In this document: positions 1 through 8,991 of the stretch, piece after piece
How the letters are laid out: every line of letters begins with the position of its first letter
How positions within the stretch are numbered: the first letter of the stretch is position 1
From: Tahibacter soli
Lineage (GTDB): Bacteria > Pseudomonadota > Gammaproteobacteria > Xanthomonadales > Rhodanobacteraceae
Direction of reading: 5' to 3'
DNA length: 64,000 nucleotides
Assembly (NCBI RefSeq): GCF_025717065.2
Contig: NZ_JAOVZO020000018.1
Location: 744,001 to 808,000, forward strand
Position numbers and translations under genes: made by a program
The notes under the pieces: generated by a model
The model's input: the letters and a program-made list of their open reading frames with translations, nothing else
Told to the model about the DNA's origin: nothing
The model's database searches: none

Positions 1-1446
1 CTTGCCGCGTTCGAGCGCCGGAAAGGTCAGGTTCGGAAACGTGTCGACGGCCGGCACGCCCTTGGCGCGATCGACGTCGCTTTTGGTCGTCGTATACGGC
101 GGATACGGATCGACGCGCAGCGTGTAGTCGCCCTTGGCGATCCAGCTGCGTGCCGCGTTCTGCACGTCGGCCGGCGTCGCGGCGTCCAGGCGCGCAAGGC
201 TCTTGCGGAACGCGCCCGGATCGTCGAGATACACCTGGCCTTCGGCCAGTACGGTGGCCTTGCCGGAGCCGCCGACCTTTTCCACGCCGCGTACGAAGCC
301 CGCCTGCGAGGCGAGCTTCACGCGCCGGATTTCTTCTTCGGTCGGACCCTTGTCGAGAAAGCGCTGCCACTCCTCGGCAATCACGGCTTCGACTTTCGCC
401 GGGTCGACGCCGGCTTTCACGTCGACCTGCACCCCGAACAGGCTCGCCAGTTCGAACGGTTCGATGTCGACGTCGACCGAGTCGGCGATCTGGTCCGCGT
501 AGACGAGGCGCTGGTACAGCCGCGACGTCTTGCCGCCGCCGAGCACCGCCGCGGCGAGCTGCAGGTACGTGAGGTCGGCGGTGCCGCGCTGCGGCACGTT
601 CCAGCTCTTGTAGATGCGCGTCTGCGCGACGCGGTCGAGCATCGTTTCGCGCGTCGGCTCGCTGCGCGGGGCGACCCACGCCTTGCGCCGGGCGATCGGC
701 GGGCCGGCATCGATGTCGCCGAAATACTTCTGTACTTTTTCGCGCGCGGTCTTCGCGTCGATGTCGCCGGCGAGCACGATCGTGGTGTTGGCCGCGCCGT
801 AGTAGTCGCGGAACCACTGCTTGACGTCGTCGAGACTCGCGGCGTTGAGATCCTCCATCGAGCCGATCGTGTCCCAGCGATACGGATGGCCTTCCGGGAA
901 GCTCGCACGCTGCCGCAGTTCGTCGACCTTGCCGTAAGGCTGGTTCTCGCCCTGGCGTTTTTCGTTCTGCACCACGCCGCGCTGCTCGTCGAGCACCTTC
1001 TGGTCGATCGCGCCGAGCAGATGCCCCATGCGGTCCGATTCCATCCACAGCGTCATGTCGAGCGCGGTCGTCGGCACGGTTTCGTAGTAGTTCGTGCGGT
1101 CGAGCCAGGTCGTACCGTTCTGGTCGGTCGCACCGACGAGTTCGAACGGACGGAAGAATTCGTCGCGATGGTTTTCGGACGCCTGGAACATCAGGTGTTC
1201 GAACAGGTGCGCGAAACCGGTCTTGCCGACTTTTTCGTCCTTCGAGCCGACGTGGTACCAGATCGACACCGCAACGACCGGCGCCTTGCGGTCTTCGTGC
1301 ACGACGACGGTCAGGCCGTTGGGCAGTACGAAACGCTCGAACGCGATATCGACCGCGGCGGCGGACGGCGACGGCACGGGCGGCGCGGCGACGGCGCCGC
1401 CGCACGCGAGGGCCGCCGCGAGCGCGACGGCGAGGATCTTCTTCAT
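1..1446 (-). CDS. M16 family zinc metalloprotease, 3' end outside window
   Basis: Exported insulinase/pitrilysin-type protease. The visible 482 residues start with a signal peptide (about residues 1-21, basic MKK then an Ala-rich core ending AVAA). The inverted zinc motif HxxEH follows as HLFEH at residues 80-84, and the usual downstream glutamate lies in the segment VVQNEKRQ. This covers one complete peptidase half (active domain plus inactive C-terminal domain). The reading frame is still open at the window edge, so the family's second M16 repeat probably lies outside. It likely degrades peptides in the periplasm. No gene is visible upstream on the same strand, and the neighbour at 1607 diverges from it. 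Function beyond the family is not determinable here. Confidence 0.93.
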   Translation of the reverse strand, partial: MKKILAVALAAALACGGAVAAPPVPSPSAAAVDIAFERFVLPNGLTVVVHEDRKAPVVAVSIWYHVGSKDEKVGKTGFAHLFEHLMFQASENHRDEFFRPFELVGATDQNGTTWLDRTNYYETVPTTALDMTLWMESDRMGHLLGAIDQKVLDEQRGVVQNEKRQGENQPYGKVDELRQRASFPEGHPYRWDTIGSMEDLNAASLDDVKQWFRDYYGAANTTIVLAGDIDAKTAREKVQKYFGDIDAGPPIARRKAWVAPRSEPTRETMLDRVAQTRIYKSWNVPQRGTADLTYLQLAAAVLGGGKTSRLYQRLVYADQIADSVDVDIEPFELASLFGVQVDVKAGVDPAKVEAVIAEEWQRFLDKGPTEEEIRRVKLASQAGFVRGVEKVGGSGKATVLAEGQVYLDDPGAFRKSLARLDAATPADVQNAARSWIAKGDYTLRVDPYPPYTTTKSDVDRAKGVPAVDTFPNLTFPALERGK

Positions 1447-1606
1447 GCGGGCTCCAGGGGAAAAGGCAAGCGACAGGTCCGGCAGGCTAGCCCTGCCGCC
1501 CGCGTCGCGCAATGCGTCGAAATGCACGTCTTGTACAGTTCCGCGCAGGACCGGGCTCGCGGTGGAAAAGTTCCGCTAGACTCGGATACACGACACGGGA
1601 GGTGCC

Positions 1607-2305
1607 ATGAGCCTTGCCATCGTCACCGGCGCGAATCGCGGTCTCGGCCTGGAATTCGTGCATCAGTTGCTCGCGCGCGACTGGCGGGTCATCGCCGGCT
1701 GCCGCAAGCCGGGTCAGGCGCTGAAACTCACCGGCTACGCCGGCGCGCACCCGGGCCGCCTGCACGTGCTCCCGCTCGACGTCGCCAGCGAACGCTCGGT
1801 CGCGGGCTTCGCGCGCGAAGCGGCGATGGTCACCGAGCGCGCCGACCTTCTGATCAACAACGCCGGCGTCCTCGTGTCGGGCGAGCGGTTCGGCAACGTC
1901 GCGGCGAAATCGCTCGCCGACAGCTTCGCCGCGAACGCCAGCGGCCCGCTGCTCCTGACGCAGGCGCTGTCCGGGCTTTTGCTGCAATCGCAACAAGCGC
2001 GCATCGTCAATATTTCCAGCCAGATCGGATCGATCGCCAACACGCAGGCGTTCCGCACCGCGAGCTACGCGATGAGCAAGGCCGCGCTGAACATGGCCAC
2101 GCGCCTGATGGCCGCCGAGCTCGCCGCGCACGGCGCGATCGTCGCGTGCTTTCATCCGGGCTGGGTGCAGACCGACATGGGCGGCGCGAACGCGACGCTG
2201 CCGATCGTCGACTCGGTCGCCGCGCTGCTCGCACGCATCCTCGCGCTGACGCCGGCCGACGCCGGCCGCTTCATCGGCGCCGACGGCAACGACCTGCCGT
2301 GGTAG
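1607..2305 (+). CDS. SDR family NAD(P)-dependent oxidoreductase (C-factor-like)
   Basis: Classical short-chain dehydrogenase of 232 residues, shorter than the usual 250. Visible signatures are the cofactor loop TGANRGLG (residues 7-14), NNAG (84-87), catalytic Ser at 137/138 and the YxxxK pair Tyr154/Lys158. The short length and the lack of an extended substrate loop resemble C-factor/sniffer-type SDRs; substrate unknown. The start is supported by GGGAGGTG just upstream of the ATG. Its stop codon overlaps the GTG of the next gene by 7 bases, so the two are probably translationally coupled. Confidence 0.93.
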   Translation: MSLAIVTGANRGLGLEFVHQLLARDWRVIAGCRKPGQALKLTGYAGAHPGRLHVLPLDVASERSVAGFAREAAMVTERADLLINNAGVLVSGERFGNVAAKSLADSFAANASGPLLLTQALSGLLLQSQQARIVNISSQIGSIANTQAFRTASYAMSKAALNMATRLMAAELAAHGAIVACFHPGWVQTDMGGANATLPIVDSVAALLARILALTPADAGRFIGADGNDLPW

Positions 2306-3054
2306 CCGCGGCGTGGCTCGCCGCGGCGCTGGCGGCGGCGCCGGACGGCGCCGCGTCGGCCTACGAAGGGCTGGCCTACGCACGCCGCGGCGACGTGCTG
2401 CTGTATCGCGAGCAGCACTATCTCTACGACGGCGGCGCGACGCGGCTCGTCGTGTATCGCTGCGCCGACGGCGCCGCGTTCGCGCGCAAGCGCGTGAACG
2501 CCACGGCGTCGCCGACCGCGCCCGACTTCGAACTCGTCGACGCACGGCTGCCGTACCGCGAAGGCGCGACGCGCGCGGGCGCCGGGCGCGAGGTGTTCGT
2601 CGAATGGCGCGGCAAACGCGCGGCGACGCGCGTCGCGGAGCCGGCCGACGGCGTCGTCGACGCCGGCTTCGACCGCTATCTGCGCGAGCACTGGGACGCG
2701 CTCGTCGGCGGCGCGCTGCCGACGATTCCGTTTCTCGTGCCGAGCGAACAGCGCTTCCTGCCGTTTCGCGTGCGACTGCTCGGCCAGGACGCGGCGCGCG
2801 GCGAAACGCGTTTTCGACTGACGCTCTCGGCGTGGTACGGCTTTCTCGCGCCGAGCATGGACGTGACCTACGACACCGCGACGCGGCAGTTGCGCCATTA
2901 CACGGGTCTGACGCCGATACGCGACGCCGACGGCGACAACCTCGACGTGCGCATCGCGTTTCCCGCCGACCGCGTGCGGCGCGACGTCGCCGCGAGCGAG
3001 ATCGACGCCGCGTTGGCCGAGCCGCTGACGGGCCGCTGCGACCTGCGTCAGTGA
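2299..3054 (+). CDS. hypothetical exported protein, coupled to the SDR gene
   Basis: 251-residue protein starting at a GTG inside the end of the SDR gene. The first ~21 residues form an alanine-rich signal peptide, so the product is probably periplasmic. No catalytic motif is recognised. The body is rich in charged and aromatic residues, with two cysteines (one early in the mature part, one near the C-terminus, GRCDL) that could form a disulfide. The 7-base overlap with the dehydrogenase argues for co-translation. Its end overlaps tail-to-tail by 7 bases with the cytochrome c gene on the other strand. Conserved-hypothetical at best; function not assigned. Confidence 0.75.
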   Translation: MVAAAWLAAALAAAPDGAASAYEGLAYARRGDVLLYREQHYLYDGGATRLVVYRCADGAAFARKRVNATASPTAPDFELVDARLPYREGATRAGAGREVFVEWRGKRAATRVAEPADGVVDAGFDRYLREHWDALVGGALPTIPFLVPSEQRFLPFRVRLLGQDAARGETRFRLTLSAWYGFLAPSMDVTYDTATRQLRHYTGLTPIRDADGDNLDVRIAFPADRVRRDVAASEIDAALAEPLTGRCDLRQ

Positions 3055-3551
3055 GCCGCGCTCGCGACGGGTGCCGACGGCGGCGGTGCGGGAAAGCGCA
3101 CGACCGGCCCCTTCGCCTCGACGCCGGGCGGCAACGCGGCCGGCGCGGGCGCTCCGCCCTTGCCTAGCGTTTTCAACATTTTCCAAATTGCGCTCAAATC
3201 GTCGTCGCTCATTTCGTTGAGCACCCAGTACGGCATCGGCGGTCGCGTCCTGAGCGTGCGCGCGAACGCGAGCCACGTCTTCTCGTCCATGTCGGCCACG
3301 CGCAGGCGCAGGTTCGTCGGATACGTGGTGCCCCAGGCGCCGCTCCAGCCGAGCGCGTCGCCGGTGAGCCAGACGGCCTCCGGCGCCTTGCCGCCGTTCA
3401 GCGCATATCCCGGCGTATGGCAGTCGTGGCAGCCGCCGATCGTCGCGAGATAGCGGCCTCGCGCGGCATCGTTCGCCGGCGTATCCGCAGCGAACGCGCC
3501 GCCGCCGAACGACAGGCCCATGACCAGCATCCACATCCGACACGACCGCAT
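3048..3551 (-). CDS. periplasmic c-type cytochrome, single haem
   Basis: Exported monohaem cytochrome of 167 residues. A signal peptide (about 1-22, ending GAFAAD) is followed by the haem-binding CHDCH at residues 41-45. A Met in the later RPPMPYW segment is a candidate sixth haem ligand. The alcohol-dehydrogenase-type and diverse electron-carrier cytochromes share this layout, so the partner is unknown. The start at 3551 is preferred over an in-frame ATG 63 bases upstream because GGAG sits at ribosome-binding distance and the signal peptide then begins properly. The C-terminus is Pro/Ala-rich. It overlaps the convergent gene by 7 bases. Confidence 0.87.
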   Translation of the reverse strand: MRSCRMWMLVMGLSFGGGAFAADTPANDAARGRYLATIGGCHDCHTPGYALNGGKAPEAVWLTGDALGWSGAWGTTYPTNLRLRVADMDEKTWLAFARTLRTRPPMPYWVLNEMSDDDLSAIWKMLKTLGKGGAPAPAALPPGVEAKGPVVRFPAPPPSAPVASAAH

Positions 3552-3731
3552 GACACGCTCCGATTGACGCCGCACTTCGCGGCTGTTGTCACTGAAGACG
3601 ACAACCGGTGCCAATCGCTGTCATCGCGTCGCGCAAATTTTTTCGGTCGGGCACTGAGAGGAACGTCCTGCTCGAATCAGACGTTTGACGCATCGACATT
3701 GCGATGCGAAATCAAACAGGGAGAAGCAACC

Positions 3732-4091
3732 ATGTCCGATATCCTCGGCAACTGGCCCGTCACCGGCAGCATCGATCTGATCAACGGCGCGATCGTCACG
3801 GGCGAATACTTCGGCGTCGTCCCGGCGCAGGAGCCCGACGCGGCGACCGTGTCGTTCTTCGACAGCGAGGCCGCGACGCCGATCACGATCAACGCGAGCG
3901 TCACCGAAGACGGCAAGGCGCTCAACGGCGAAGGCGTCGTCGGCGGCTACCGCTACCTCGTCACCGCGATGGTCGAGACGGTCGGCAGTCCGAGCATGCT
4001 CTATCGCACGATCAGCGGCACCGTGCTGCGCAAGGGCGGCGGCACCGAAGACAGCGGCGGGCAGTGGAACGGCGGTCCGTTGCGCCCGTAG
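3732..4091 (+). CDS. hypothetical protein, 119 aa
   Basis: Small soluble protein without signal peptide or membrane segment. It starts at an ATG preceded by AGGGAG. It has alternating hydrophobic/polar stretches compatible with a beta-rich fold, and a Gly-rich tail (residues ~100-119). I do not recognise a family. A short inverted repeat (GCATCG/CGATGC, 3690-3707) lies just before the ribosome-binding site. The next gene starts 77 bases downstream in the same direction and is also of unknown function, so the two may form an operon. Confidence 0.7.
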   Translation: MSDILGNWPVTGSIDLINGAIVTGEYFGVVPAQEPDAATVSFFDSEAATPITINASVTEDGKALNGEGVVGGYRYLVTAMVETVGSPSMLYRTISGTVLRKGGGTEDSGGQWNGGPLRP

Positions 4092-4168
4092 CAAGCCGGC
4101 AACACCTCGAACGCGCCAGCCGCGCATCCGGTTGAAAGCTCCGGACATCGTACAAACCAGGGGGAACC

Positions 4169-5323
4169 ATGGACACCGTCGGCATACTCATGCTGCTGGA
4201 AGGCGTCGTTGCGCTCGCGACGCCGAGATACCGCCTCGATCGTCTGCAATCGGTCCTGCGCGGCTGGTCGGGCTTCGGCTTTCGCTACGACGTCGACGCC
4301 GTTCGCTACGACGACGCGAACGCGCAGCTCGATGCCGCATTCGACGATCTCGCGCAAGGCAAGTACGCGCAACTGTGGCTGATCGGCACCGGCCAGCGCG
4401 CCGGCGCCGACCTGATCGGCAAGCGTCTGGCCGACGCGCACCGCGCGAGCATCCACGCGTTCATGGCGCGCGGCGGCGGCGTGTTCGCGACCGGCGATCA
4501 CGACGACGTCGGCGCGACGCTGTGCGAATCGATCGCGCGCGTCGGCAAGATGCGCACCTGGTCTTCGCCGCCGTCGGAAGGCGGGCTCGATCGCATCGAT
4601 ACGTGCGTGGCGTCGCCGTGGCCGTATCGGCGCGGCAGGATCGAGCGACAGGGTGGCGGCGCCCCGCCGCCGAACCTGCGCGAAGTGCATCCGCTCGACG
4701 AGGACGAGGCGATCAAGCCCGTGTGGCCGACGCTCGTCGACAACAAGCCGCACCCGCTGATGCAGATACCGGCCGGCGGCGGATGGCCGCCGGCCACGAT
4801 CCGCTGGCTGCCCGATCACGCGCACGAAGGCGCATGCCGCGAAGCGGTCGCGGACGAAGATCTGCACGGCGCGTTCGAATCGGTGCCGCCGACCGTCGTC
4901 GCCTGGAGCGCGGCGACCGGCTACGACGCGAAGCCCGTCGGCAAGCCGCGCATCTACGGCGCGGTCGCGTGCCACGACCCCGTTTCGGGCACGGGCCGCG
5001 TCGTGGTCGACTCGACGTTCCACCACATGACCGACGAGAACACCGAAATGCCGCGCATGACGCCGGCGTGGTATCACGTCGAACAGTATCTGCTGAACGT
5101 CGCGAACTGGCTGACGCGCGACGCCGCGGAGGCGTCGATCCGGCACTTTCTCGCGCAGAACGGCGCGGCGCTCGGCGACAAGGGCATCGGCGCGCAGGCG
5201 ATCATGTCCTCGCCGCCGTATCGCCGGGCGGTCGAACTGGCGGCGCAGGCGCGCATTCCGCGCGACATGCTGCCGGACCTGCTCGATCTGCGGCCTGCGC
5301 TGCCGGCCGCGCGCATCGCGTAG
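4169..5323 (+). CDS. hypothetical protein, possible amidotransferase-like fold
   Basis: 384-residue cytoplasmic protein with no signal peptide, preceded by AGGGGGAA. A mid-protein segment (about 75-130) reads as beta-strand, glycine-rich turn and acidic loop: LWLIGTG, then a helix, then GGGVFATGDHDD. This is reminiscent of class-I glutamine-amidotransferase/ThuA-like alpha/beta folds, but no Cys-His-Glu triad can be assigned. Later there are conserved-looking aromatic and His residues (STFHHMTDEN). It follows an unknown 119-aa gene, and trmL starts 47 bases after it. Function unknown; the fold remark is only a suggestion. Confidence 0.8.
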   Translation: MDTVGILMLLEGVVALATPRYRLDRLQSVLRGWSGFGFRYDVDAVRYDDANAQLDAAFDDLAQGKYAQLWLIGTGQRAGADLIGKRLADAHRASIHAFMARGGGVFATGDHDDVGATLCESIARVGKMRTWSSPPSEGGLDRIDTCVASPWPYRRGRIERQGGGAPPPNLREVHPLDEDEAIKPVWPTLVDNKPHPLMQIPAGGGWPPATIRWLPDHAHEGACREAVADEDLHGAFESVPPTVVAWSAATGYDAKPVGKPRIYGAVACHDPVSGTGRVVVDSTFHHMTDENTEMPRMTPAWYHVEQYLLNVANWLTRDAAEASIRHFLAQNGAALGDKGIGAQAIMSSPPYRRAVELAAQARIPRDMLPDLLDLRPALPAARIA

Positions 5324-5370
5324 GGCATGGGCGCATTGGCGAACCGTCGCGTCGATGCGATAGTTCGCCG

Positions 5371-5835
5371 ATGCTCCATGTCGTCCTGCACCAGCCCGAA
5401 ATTCCGCCGAACACCGGCAACGTGATTCGCCTGTGCGCGAACACCGGCGCGCGCCTGCACCTGATCCGGCCGCTCGGTTTCGACATCGACGACACGCGCC
5501 TGCGCCGCGCCGGACTCGACTACCACGAGTACGCGTCGCTGACCGTGCACGACGACTACGCGGGGTTCCTGGCCAACGTCGGCCCGGCGCGCGTGTTCGC
5601 GCTGTCCACGCGCGGCACGAAACGGCCGACCGACGTTGCGTTCGGCAACGACGACGCCGTGGTGTTCGGGTCGGAGTCGCGCGGGCTCCCGCAGGCGATG
5701 CTCGATGCGCTGCCGCGCGAGCACTGTCTGCGCCTGCCGATGCTGCCGAACAATCGCAGCCTGAATCTTTCCAACGCCGTCGCCGTCGTCGTATTCGAGG
5801 CATGGCGCCAGCGCGGATTCGACGGCGCCGCCTGA
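5371..5835 (+). CDS. trmL: tRNA (cytidine(34)-2'-O)-methyltransferase
   Basis: SPOUT-class methyltransferase of 154 residues, the normal TrmL size. It methylates the 2'-O of the wobble C or cmnm5U in tRNA-Leu isoacceptors using SAM. Diagnostic pieces are the N-terminal VLHQPEIPPNTGN, the knot motif VFGSESRGLP (residues ~91-100) and the C-terminal LPNNRSLNLSNAVAV that forms the trefoil-knot SAM site. The ATG at 5371 aligns with the family start. It sits downstream of two unknown genes and is followed by the Ax21-like gene, which has its own promoter. Confidence 0.96.
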   Translation: MLHVVLHQPEIPPNTGNVIRLCANTGARLHLIRPLGFDIDDTRLRRAGLDYHEYASLTVHDDYAGFLANVGPARVFALSTRGTKRPTDVAFGNDDAVVFGSESRGLPQAMLDALPREHCLRLPMLPNNRSLNLSNAVAVVVFEAWRQRGFDGAA

Positions 5836-5922
5836 ACGAGCGCCGCCCTGCTTCGTGCCGCATGCATGAGCCTGCGCTGAACACAGGCCTGAATTTCCAA
5901 TGAACCCGACGGCCGCCGACAC

Positions 5923-5951
5923 TTGGCAGCGTCGGCGATCGCTACTAGTTT
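5923..5951 (+). promoter_or_regulatory. putative sigma-70 promoter of the Ax21-family gene
   Basis: TTGGCA, 17 bases, TAGTTT, 52 bases before the ATG at 6004. The -35 matches five of six consensus bases; the -10 is weaker. The gene also has a good AAAGGAAG ribosome-binding site. Confidence 0.45.
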
Positions 5952-6003
5952 CTGCAGCCGCGGGCCACCCCACCCGTCACTGTAGAAGTAAAGGAAGTAA
6001 AAA

Positions 6004-6549
6004 ATGAAACGTTCCGCACTCGCCCTCGCCGCGCTCATGGCGCTGCCCTTCGCCTCGCACGCGGCGGACCTCAGCTACTCGTACCTCGAGGCCGACTACG
6101 TGCACGTGAACCCGGACGACTTCGACAACGTCGACGGCTACGCGCTGCGCGGCAGCGGCGCGATCAACGAAAACTTCAACCTGATCGCCGGCTGGACCAA
6201 GATCAACCAGGACGCGCCGTTCCCCGACACCAAGGCGTGGTACCTCGGTTTCGGCTATCACGTGCCGATCGCCGACAAGACCGATCTCTTCGCCGAACTC
6301 GCGTACAACAAGGAAACGACGTTCGACAACGACGGCGCTTCGGCGCGCGTCGGCGTGCGCTCGGCGCTCGCGCAGAATTTCGAAGGCGCGGCGTTCGTCG
6401 CGTACCAGAAGCTCGACCACACCGAGGCGAACCGCGCGCTCGGCGTGTCCGGCCAGTACAAGTTCACGCCGACGTTCGGCATCAACGCGGAAGCGGCGGT
6501 CGGCAACAACGACCGCACGATTCTCGTCGGCCCGCGCCTGAGCTTCTGA
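6004..6549 (+). CDS. Ax21-family outer-membrane beta-barrel protein
   Basis: 181-residue protein with signal peptide (about 1-20, ending SHAAD) and a body of alternating amphipathic beta strands. It ends in Phe (RLSF), the usual signature for insertion by the BAM complex. The N-terminus after cleavage (LSYSYLEADYV) and overall length match the Ax21 family typical of Xanthomonas and relatives. The older idea that Ax21 is a sulfated quorum-sensing or immune elicitor peptide has been withdrawn; a small outer-membrane barrel is the safe description. It has its own promoter and is followed by a strong terminator, so it is a monocistronic unit. Confidence 0.85.
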   Translation: MKRSALALAALMALPFASHAADLSYSYLEADYVHVNPDDFDNVDGYALRGSGAINENFNLIAGWTKINQDAPFPDTKAWYLGFGYHVPIADKTDLFAELAYNKETTFDNDGASARVGVRSALAQNFEGAAFVAYQKLDHTEANRALGVSGQYKFTPTFGINAEAAVGNNDRTILVGPRLSF

Positions 6550-6578
6550 TCGGCGAGCCGGTCCGACGCGTCAACGAA

Positions 6579-6605
6579 AAGCCCGGCAATGCCGGGCTTT
6601 TTCTT
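6579..6605. terminator. intrinsic terminator, bidirectional
   Basis: Stem AAGCCCGGC / GCCGGGCTT with loop AAT, then TTTCTT on the plus strand and a T-run on the minus strand as well. It lies between the convergent Ax21-like gene and gpsA and can serve both. Confidence 0.92.
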
Positions 6606-6641
6606 TGCTTCTTTGCAGCGACCGCGGCGTGCCGCATCGCG

Positions 6642-7658
6642 CTACGGAAAATGCTCGGGGTACTCGGGTTTCTGCTCGCGCGCGAGCAACAGCCGCAGGC
6701 CTTCGGTCGGCGTGATTTCTTCGTGCAGCACGCGCTGCACGTGACGCGCGATCGGCAGCTCGACGCCGTGCCGGTCGGCCAGGCGCATCACCTCGTCTAC
6801 CGTCTGCACGCTTTCGACGACCTGGCCGATGTCGGCGACGGCCTGGCGCAGCGAAACGCCGCGGCCGAGCGCGAGGCCCAGGCGGCGGTTGCGCGACAGG
6901 TCGCCCGTGCACGTCAGCACGAGATCGCCGAGGCCGGCGAGGCCCATCAGCGTTTCGGCGCGCGCGCCGAGCGCGACGCCCAGGCGCAGCATTTCGTTGA
7001 GGCCGCGCGTGATGAGGCCGGCGCGCGCGTTCAGGCCGAGATTCATGCCGTCGGCGACACCGGTGGCGACCGCCAGCACGTTCTTCATCGCGCCGCCGAG
7101 TTCGGCGCCGAGCACGTCGGTGCCGGTGTACGCGCGGAAGGCCGGGCCGTGCAGCGAGTCGGCGACGCGCTGCGCGAACCACGGCGATTCGGAATGCACC
7201 GTCACCGCGGTCGGCAGGCCGTCGACGACTTCGCGCGCGAACGAAGGTCCGGTGACGACCGCACCGGCCTTGCCGGGCAGCGTCTCTTCGACCCGTTCGT
7301 GCAGAAAGCGTCCGGTGCCGGGCTCGAAGCCCTTGGTCGCCCAGGCGATGCCGTCGTAGCGACCGCCGCACGCGGCGATCGCGTCGATGAGCTCGCCGAA
7401 CGCGTGGCTCGGCGTGACGACGAGCAGCCAGTCGGCGTCGCGCACGCAGGCGGCGAGATCGCTGCTGTAGGCGAGTTCCGCCGGCAGCTCGCTATCGGGC
7501 AGATAGCGCCGGTTGCGGCGCGTCTGCGCCATCGCCCGCATCGCCGCGGCGTCGCGCCCCCACAACGTGGTGAGGGCGCCGTGCCGCGCGAGCAGGGCGG
7601 CGAGCGCCGTGCCCCAGGAACCCGCGCCGAGTACCGCTACCCGCGCCTGCGCGGTCAT
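6642..7658 (-). CDS. gpsA: NAD(P)H-dependent glycerol-3-phosphate dehydrogenase
   Basis: Reduces dihydroxyacetone phosphate to sn-glycerol-3-phosphate, the acceptor for PlsB (also in this window). 338 residues, normal length. The Rossmann motif GAGSWG is at residues 11-16. The catalytic-lysine segment [13 protein letters not shown] and the following [12 protein letters not shown] block are characteristic of GpsA. It starts 7 bases after the secB stop, the classical secB-gpsA arrangement of gammaproteobacteria, so the two are probably one operon transcribed from the secB promoter. Confidence 0.98.
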   Translation of the reverse strand: MTAQARVAVLGAGSWGTALAALLARHGALTTLWGRDAAAMRAMAQTRRNRRYLPDSELPAELAYSSDLAACVRDADWLLVVTPSHAFGELIDAIAACGGRYDGIAWATKGFEPGTGRFLHERVEETLPGKAGAVVTGPSFAREVVDGLPTAVTVHSESPWFAQRVADSLHGPAFRAYTGTDVLGAELGGAMKNVLAVATGVADGMNLGLNARAGLITRGLNEMLRLGVALGARAETLMGLAGLGDLVLTCTGDLSRNRRLGLALGRGVSLRQAVADIGQVVESVQTVDEVMRLADRHGVELPIARHVQRVLHEEITPTEGLRLLLAREQKPEYPEHFP

Positions 7659-7665
7659 TCGACGC

Positions 7666-8154
7666 TCAGGCGTTCAGCGCCGGCGTTTCGGCGTCGCCGC
7701 CTTCGGTGCGGCGGCGCAGCGCTTCGGCGTACAGCGCGTCGAAGTTGATCGGCTGCAGGAAGAAGGGCGGGAAGCCGCCGTTCTGGACCATGTCGGAAAT
7801 CGCCTGGCGCGCGTACGGGAACAGCACGTTCGGGCAGTAGCTGCCGAGCACGCCGTCGCGGCCCGCGTCGTCGAAGCCGGCGACGCCGAAGATGCCGGCC
7901 TGCTGCACTTCGGCGAGATAGGCGGTCTTCTCGCCGATCTTGCACGTGACGGTGACCGTCAGGACGAGCTCGTACACGTCCTGGCCGAGCGTCGTGACGC
8001 CCTGGCCGAGCGACAGCTGGATCTGCGGCTGGCCGTTGTCCTGGAAGATGTGCGGCGCGCCCGGCGCTTCGAACGAAGAATCCTTGATGTAGATCTTCTG
8101 GACGGAAAGCTGCGCCTGCGCGGACGCCTGGCCGTTGGCCTGATTGTCGGTCAT
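7666..8154 (-). CDS. secB: protein-export chaperone SecB
   Basis: Cytoplasmic tetrameric chaperone that keeps preproteins unfolded and hands them to SecA. 162 residues. Family landmarks are visible: [17 protein letters not shown] near the N-terminus, the [11 protein letters not shown] strand, and [32 protein letters not shown], here described in two pieces because it is the longest conserved block. The ATG at 8154 gives the family N-terminus; longer frames upstream lack homology. First gene of the secB-gpsA operon, divergent from rpmBG across a 323-base spacer. Confidence 0.98.
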   Translation of the reverse strand: MTDNQANGQASAQAQLSVQKIYIKDSSFEAPGAPHIFQDNGQPQIQLSLGQGVTTLGQDVYELVLTVTVTCKIGEKTAYLAEVQQAGIFGVAGFDDAGRDGVLGSYCPNVLFPYARQAISDMVQNGGFPPFFLQPINFDALYAEALRRRTEGGDAETPALNA

Positions 8155-8198
8155 TGGGAGGGTGCTCCGGATAGAATTGGTCGAACGAAGAAGAGCGA

Positions 8199-8228
8199 GT
8201 ATCACATAACTGCGCGACAACCAGCCAA
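8199..8228 (-). promoter_or_regulatory. possible sigma-70 promoter of secB-gpsA
   Basis: Reading on the minus strand: TTGGCT, 18 bases, TGATAC, about 45 bases before the secB ATG. A plausible but unremarkable match. Confidence 0.35.
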
Positions 8229-8271
8229 CGCCTCCGGACGGGTTTCGGTCCGTCGGGAAGGCCGGTCCGGC

Positions 8272-8300
8272 TTGCCCCGCGCGTGCAAGCCTGTTATAAA
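8272..8300 (+). promoter_or_regulatory. sigma-70 promoter of rpmB-rpmG
   Basis: TTGCCC, exactly 17 bases, TATAAA: the best promoter-like sequence in the 323-base gap between secB and rpmB. It implies a leader of about 170 bases before rpmB. Confidence 0.65.
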
Positions 8301-8435
8301 GCGCGGCTCGCTCTGCGGCGCCCGTCATCGACGGGACAGGGATTCCGGCACACGGTACGGCCTCCCCCGCGGTTTTCGAACCGACGCAAGCGCCTGCCAG
8401 CACCGCGTGGCATCGACGATGCCGCTGGGCCGATA

Positions 8436-8454
8436 CCGCCCTGGCCAAGGGCGG
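8436..8454 (+). promoter_or_regulatory. hairpin in the rpmB leader
   Basis: Seven-bp stem CCGCCCT/AGGGCGG with a five-base loop, 23 bases before the rpmB ATG. Ribosomal-protein leaders often carry autoregulatory structures; that role here is inference. Confidence 0.35.
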
Positions 8455-8477
8455 CCCAAGAAACCTACGAGGTACGT

Positions 8478-8714
8478 ATGGCCCGTAAATGCCAAGTCAC
8501 CGGCAAAGGTGCGATGAGCGGCAACAACGTCTCGCACGCCAACAACAAGACCCGCCGCCGCTGGCTGCCGAATCTGCACGAGCGCCGCTTCTGGGTGCCG
8601 AGCGAGAGCCGCTGGATCAAGCTGCGCCTTTCCAACCACGCCCTGCGTACCATCGACAAGAAAGGTATCGAGGTCGTCGTCGCCGAGCTGCGTGCGCGCG
8701 GCGAGAAGATCTGA
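8478..8714 (+). CDS. rpmB: 50S ribosomal protein L28
   Basis: 78-residue basic protein of the large ribosomal subunit. The N-terminus [10 protein letters not shown], the central [11 protein letters not shown] and the downstream [11 protein letters not shown] are canonical for L28. Of the cysteines that bind zinc in some L28 proteins, only Cys5 remains, the usual state of zinc-free gammaproteobacterial copies. First gene of the rpmB-rpmG pair, with a strong upstream promoter and a long leader; rpmG follows after 13 bases. Confidence 0.98.
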   Translation: MARKCQVTGKGAMSGNNVSHANNKTRRRWLPNLHERRFWVPSESRWIKLRLSNHALRTIDKKGIEVVVAELRARGEKI

Positions 8715-8727
8715 GGAGGATTGAACC

Positions 8728-8892
8728 ATGGCATCCAAGCGCGACAAGATTCGTCTGGTGTCCTCCGCCGGCACCGGTCATTTCTACACCACCGACAAGA
8801 ACAAGAAGACCACCCCGGACAAGATGGAGATCAAGAAGTACGATCCCGTCGTCCGCAAGCACGTGGCCTACAAGGAAGCGAAGATCAAGTAA
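8728..8892 (+). CDS. rpmG: 50S ribosomal protein L33
   Basis: 54-residue ribosomal protein. The motif [14 protein letters not shown] and the end [18 protein letters not shown] identify L33. It lacks the CxxC pairs of zinc-type L33, so it is the zinc-independent form. AGGAGG overlaps the rpmB stop region and sits at ideal distance from this ATG, giving coupled translation. The operon ends at the hairpin at 8926. Confidence 0.98.
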   Translation: MASKRDKIRLVSSAGTGHFYTTDKNKKTTPDKMEIKKYDPVVRKHVAYKEAKIK

Positions 8893-8925
8893 GCGCCTCG
8901 CGCTGCCGGTCTTTCGGATTCCACG

Positions 8926-8955
8926 AAAAACCCGCCGGAAACGGCGGGTTTTTTG
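8926..8955 (+). terminator. intrinsic terminator of rpmB-rpmG
   Basis: Stem CCCGCCG/CGGCGGG flanked by an A-run and followed by TTTTTT, loop GAAA. It begins 34 bases after the rpmG stop. Confidence 0.93.
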
Positions 8956-8991
8956 TTGCCCGATCGCCGGGTTTCGCCCCGGCGATCGCGA

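Noticed and set aside
886-2298. Long plus-strand open frame running into the exported-protein gene
   Set aside because: It lies opposite the M16 protease and over the SDR gene in another frame; only its last 251 codons, from the GTG at 2299, look like protein.
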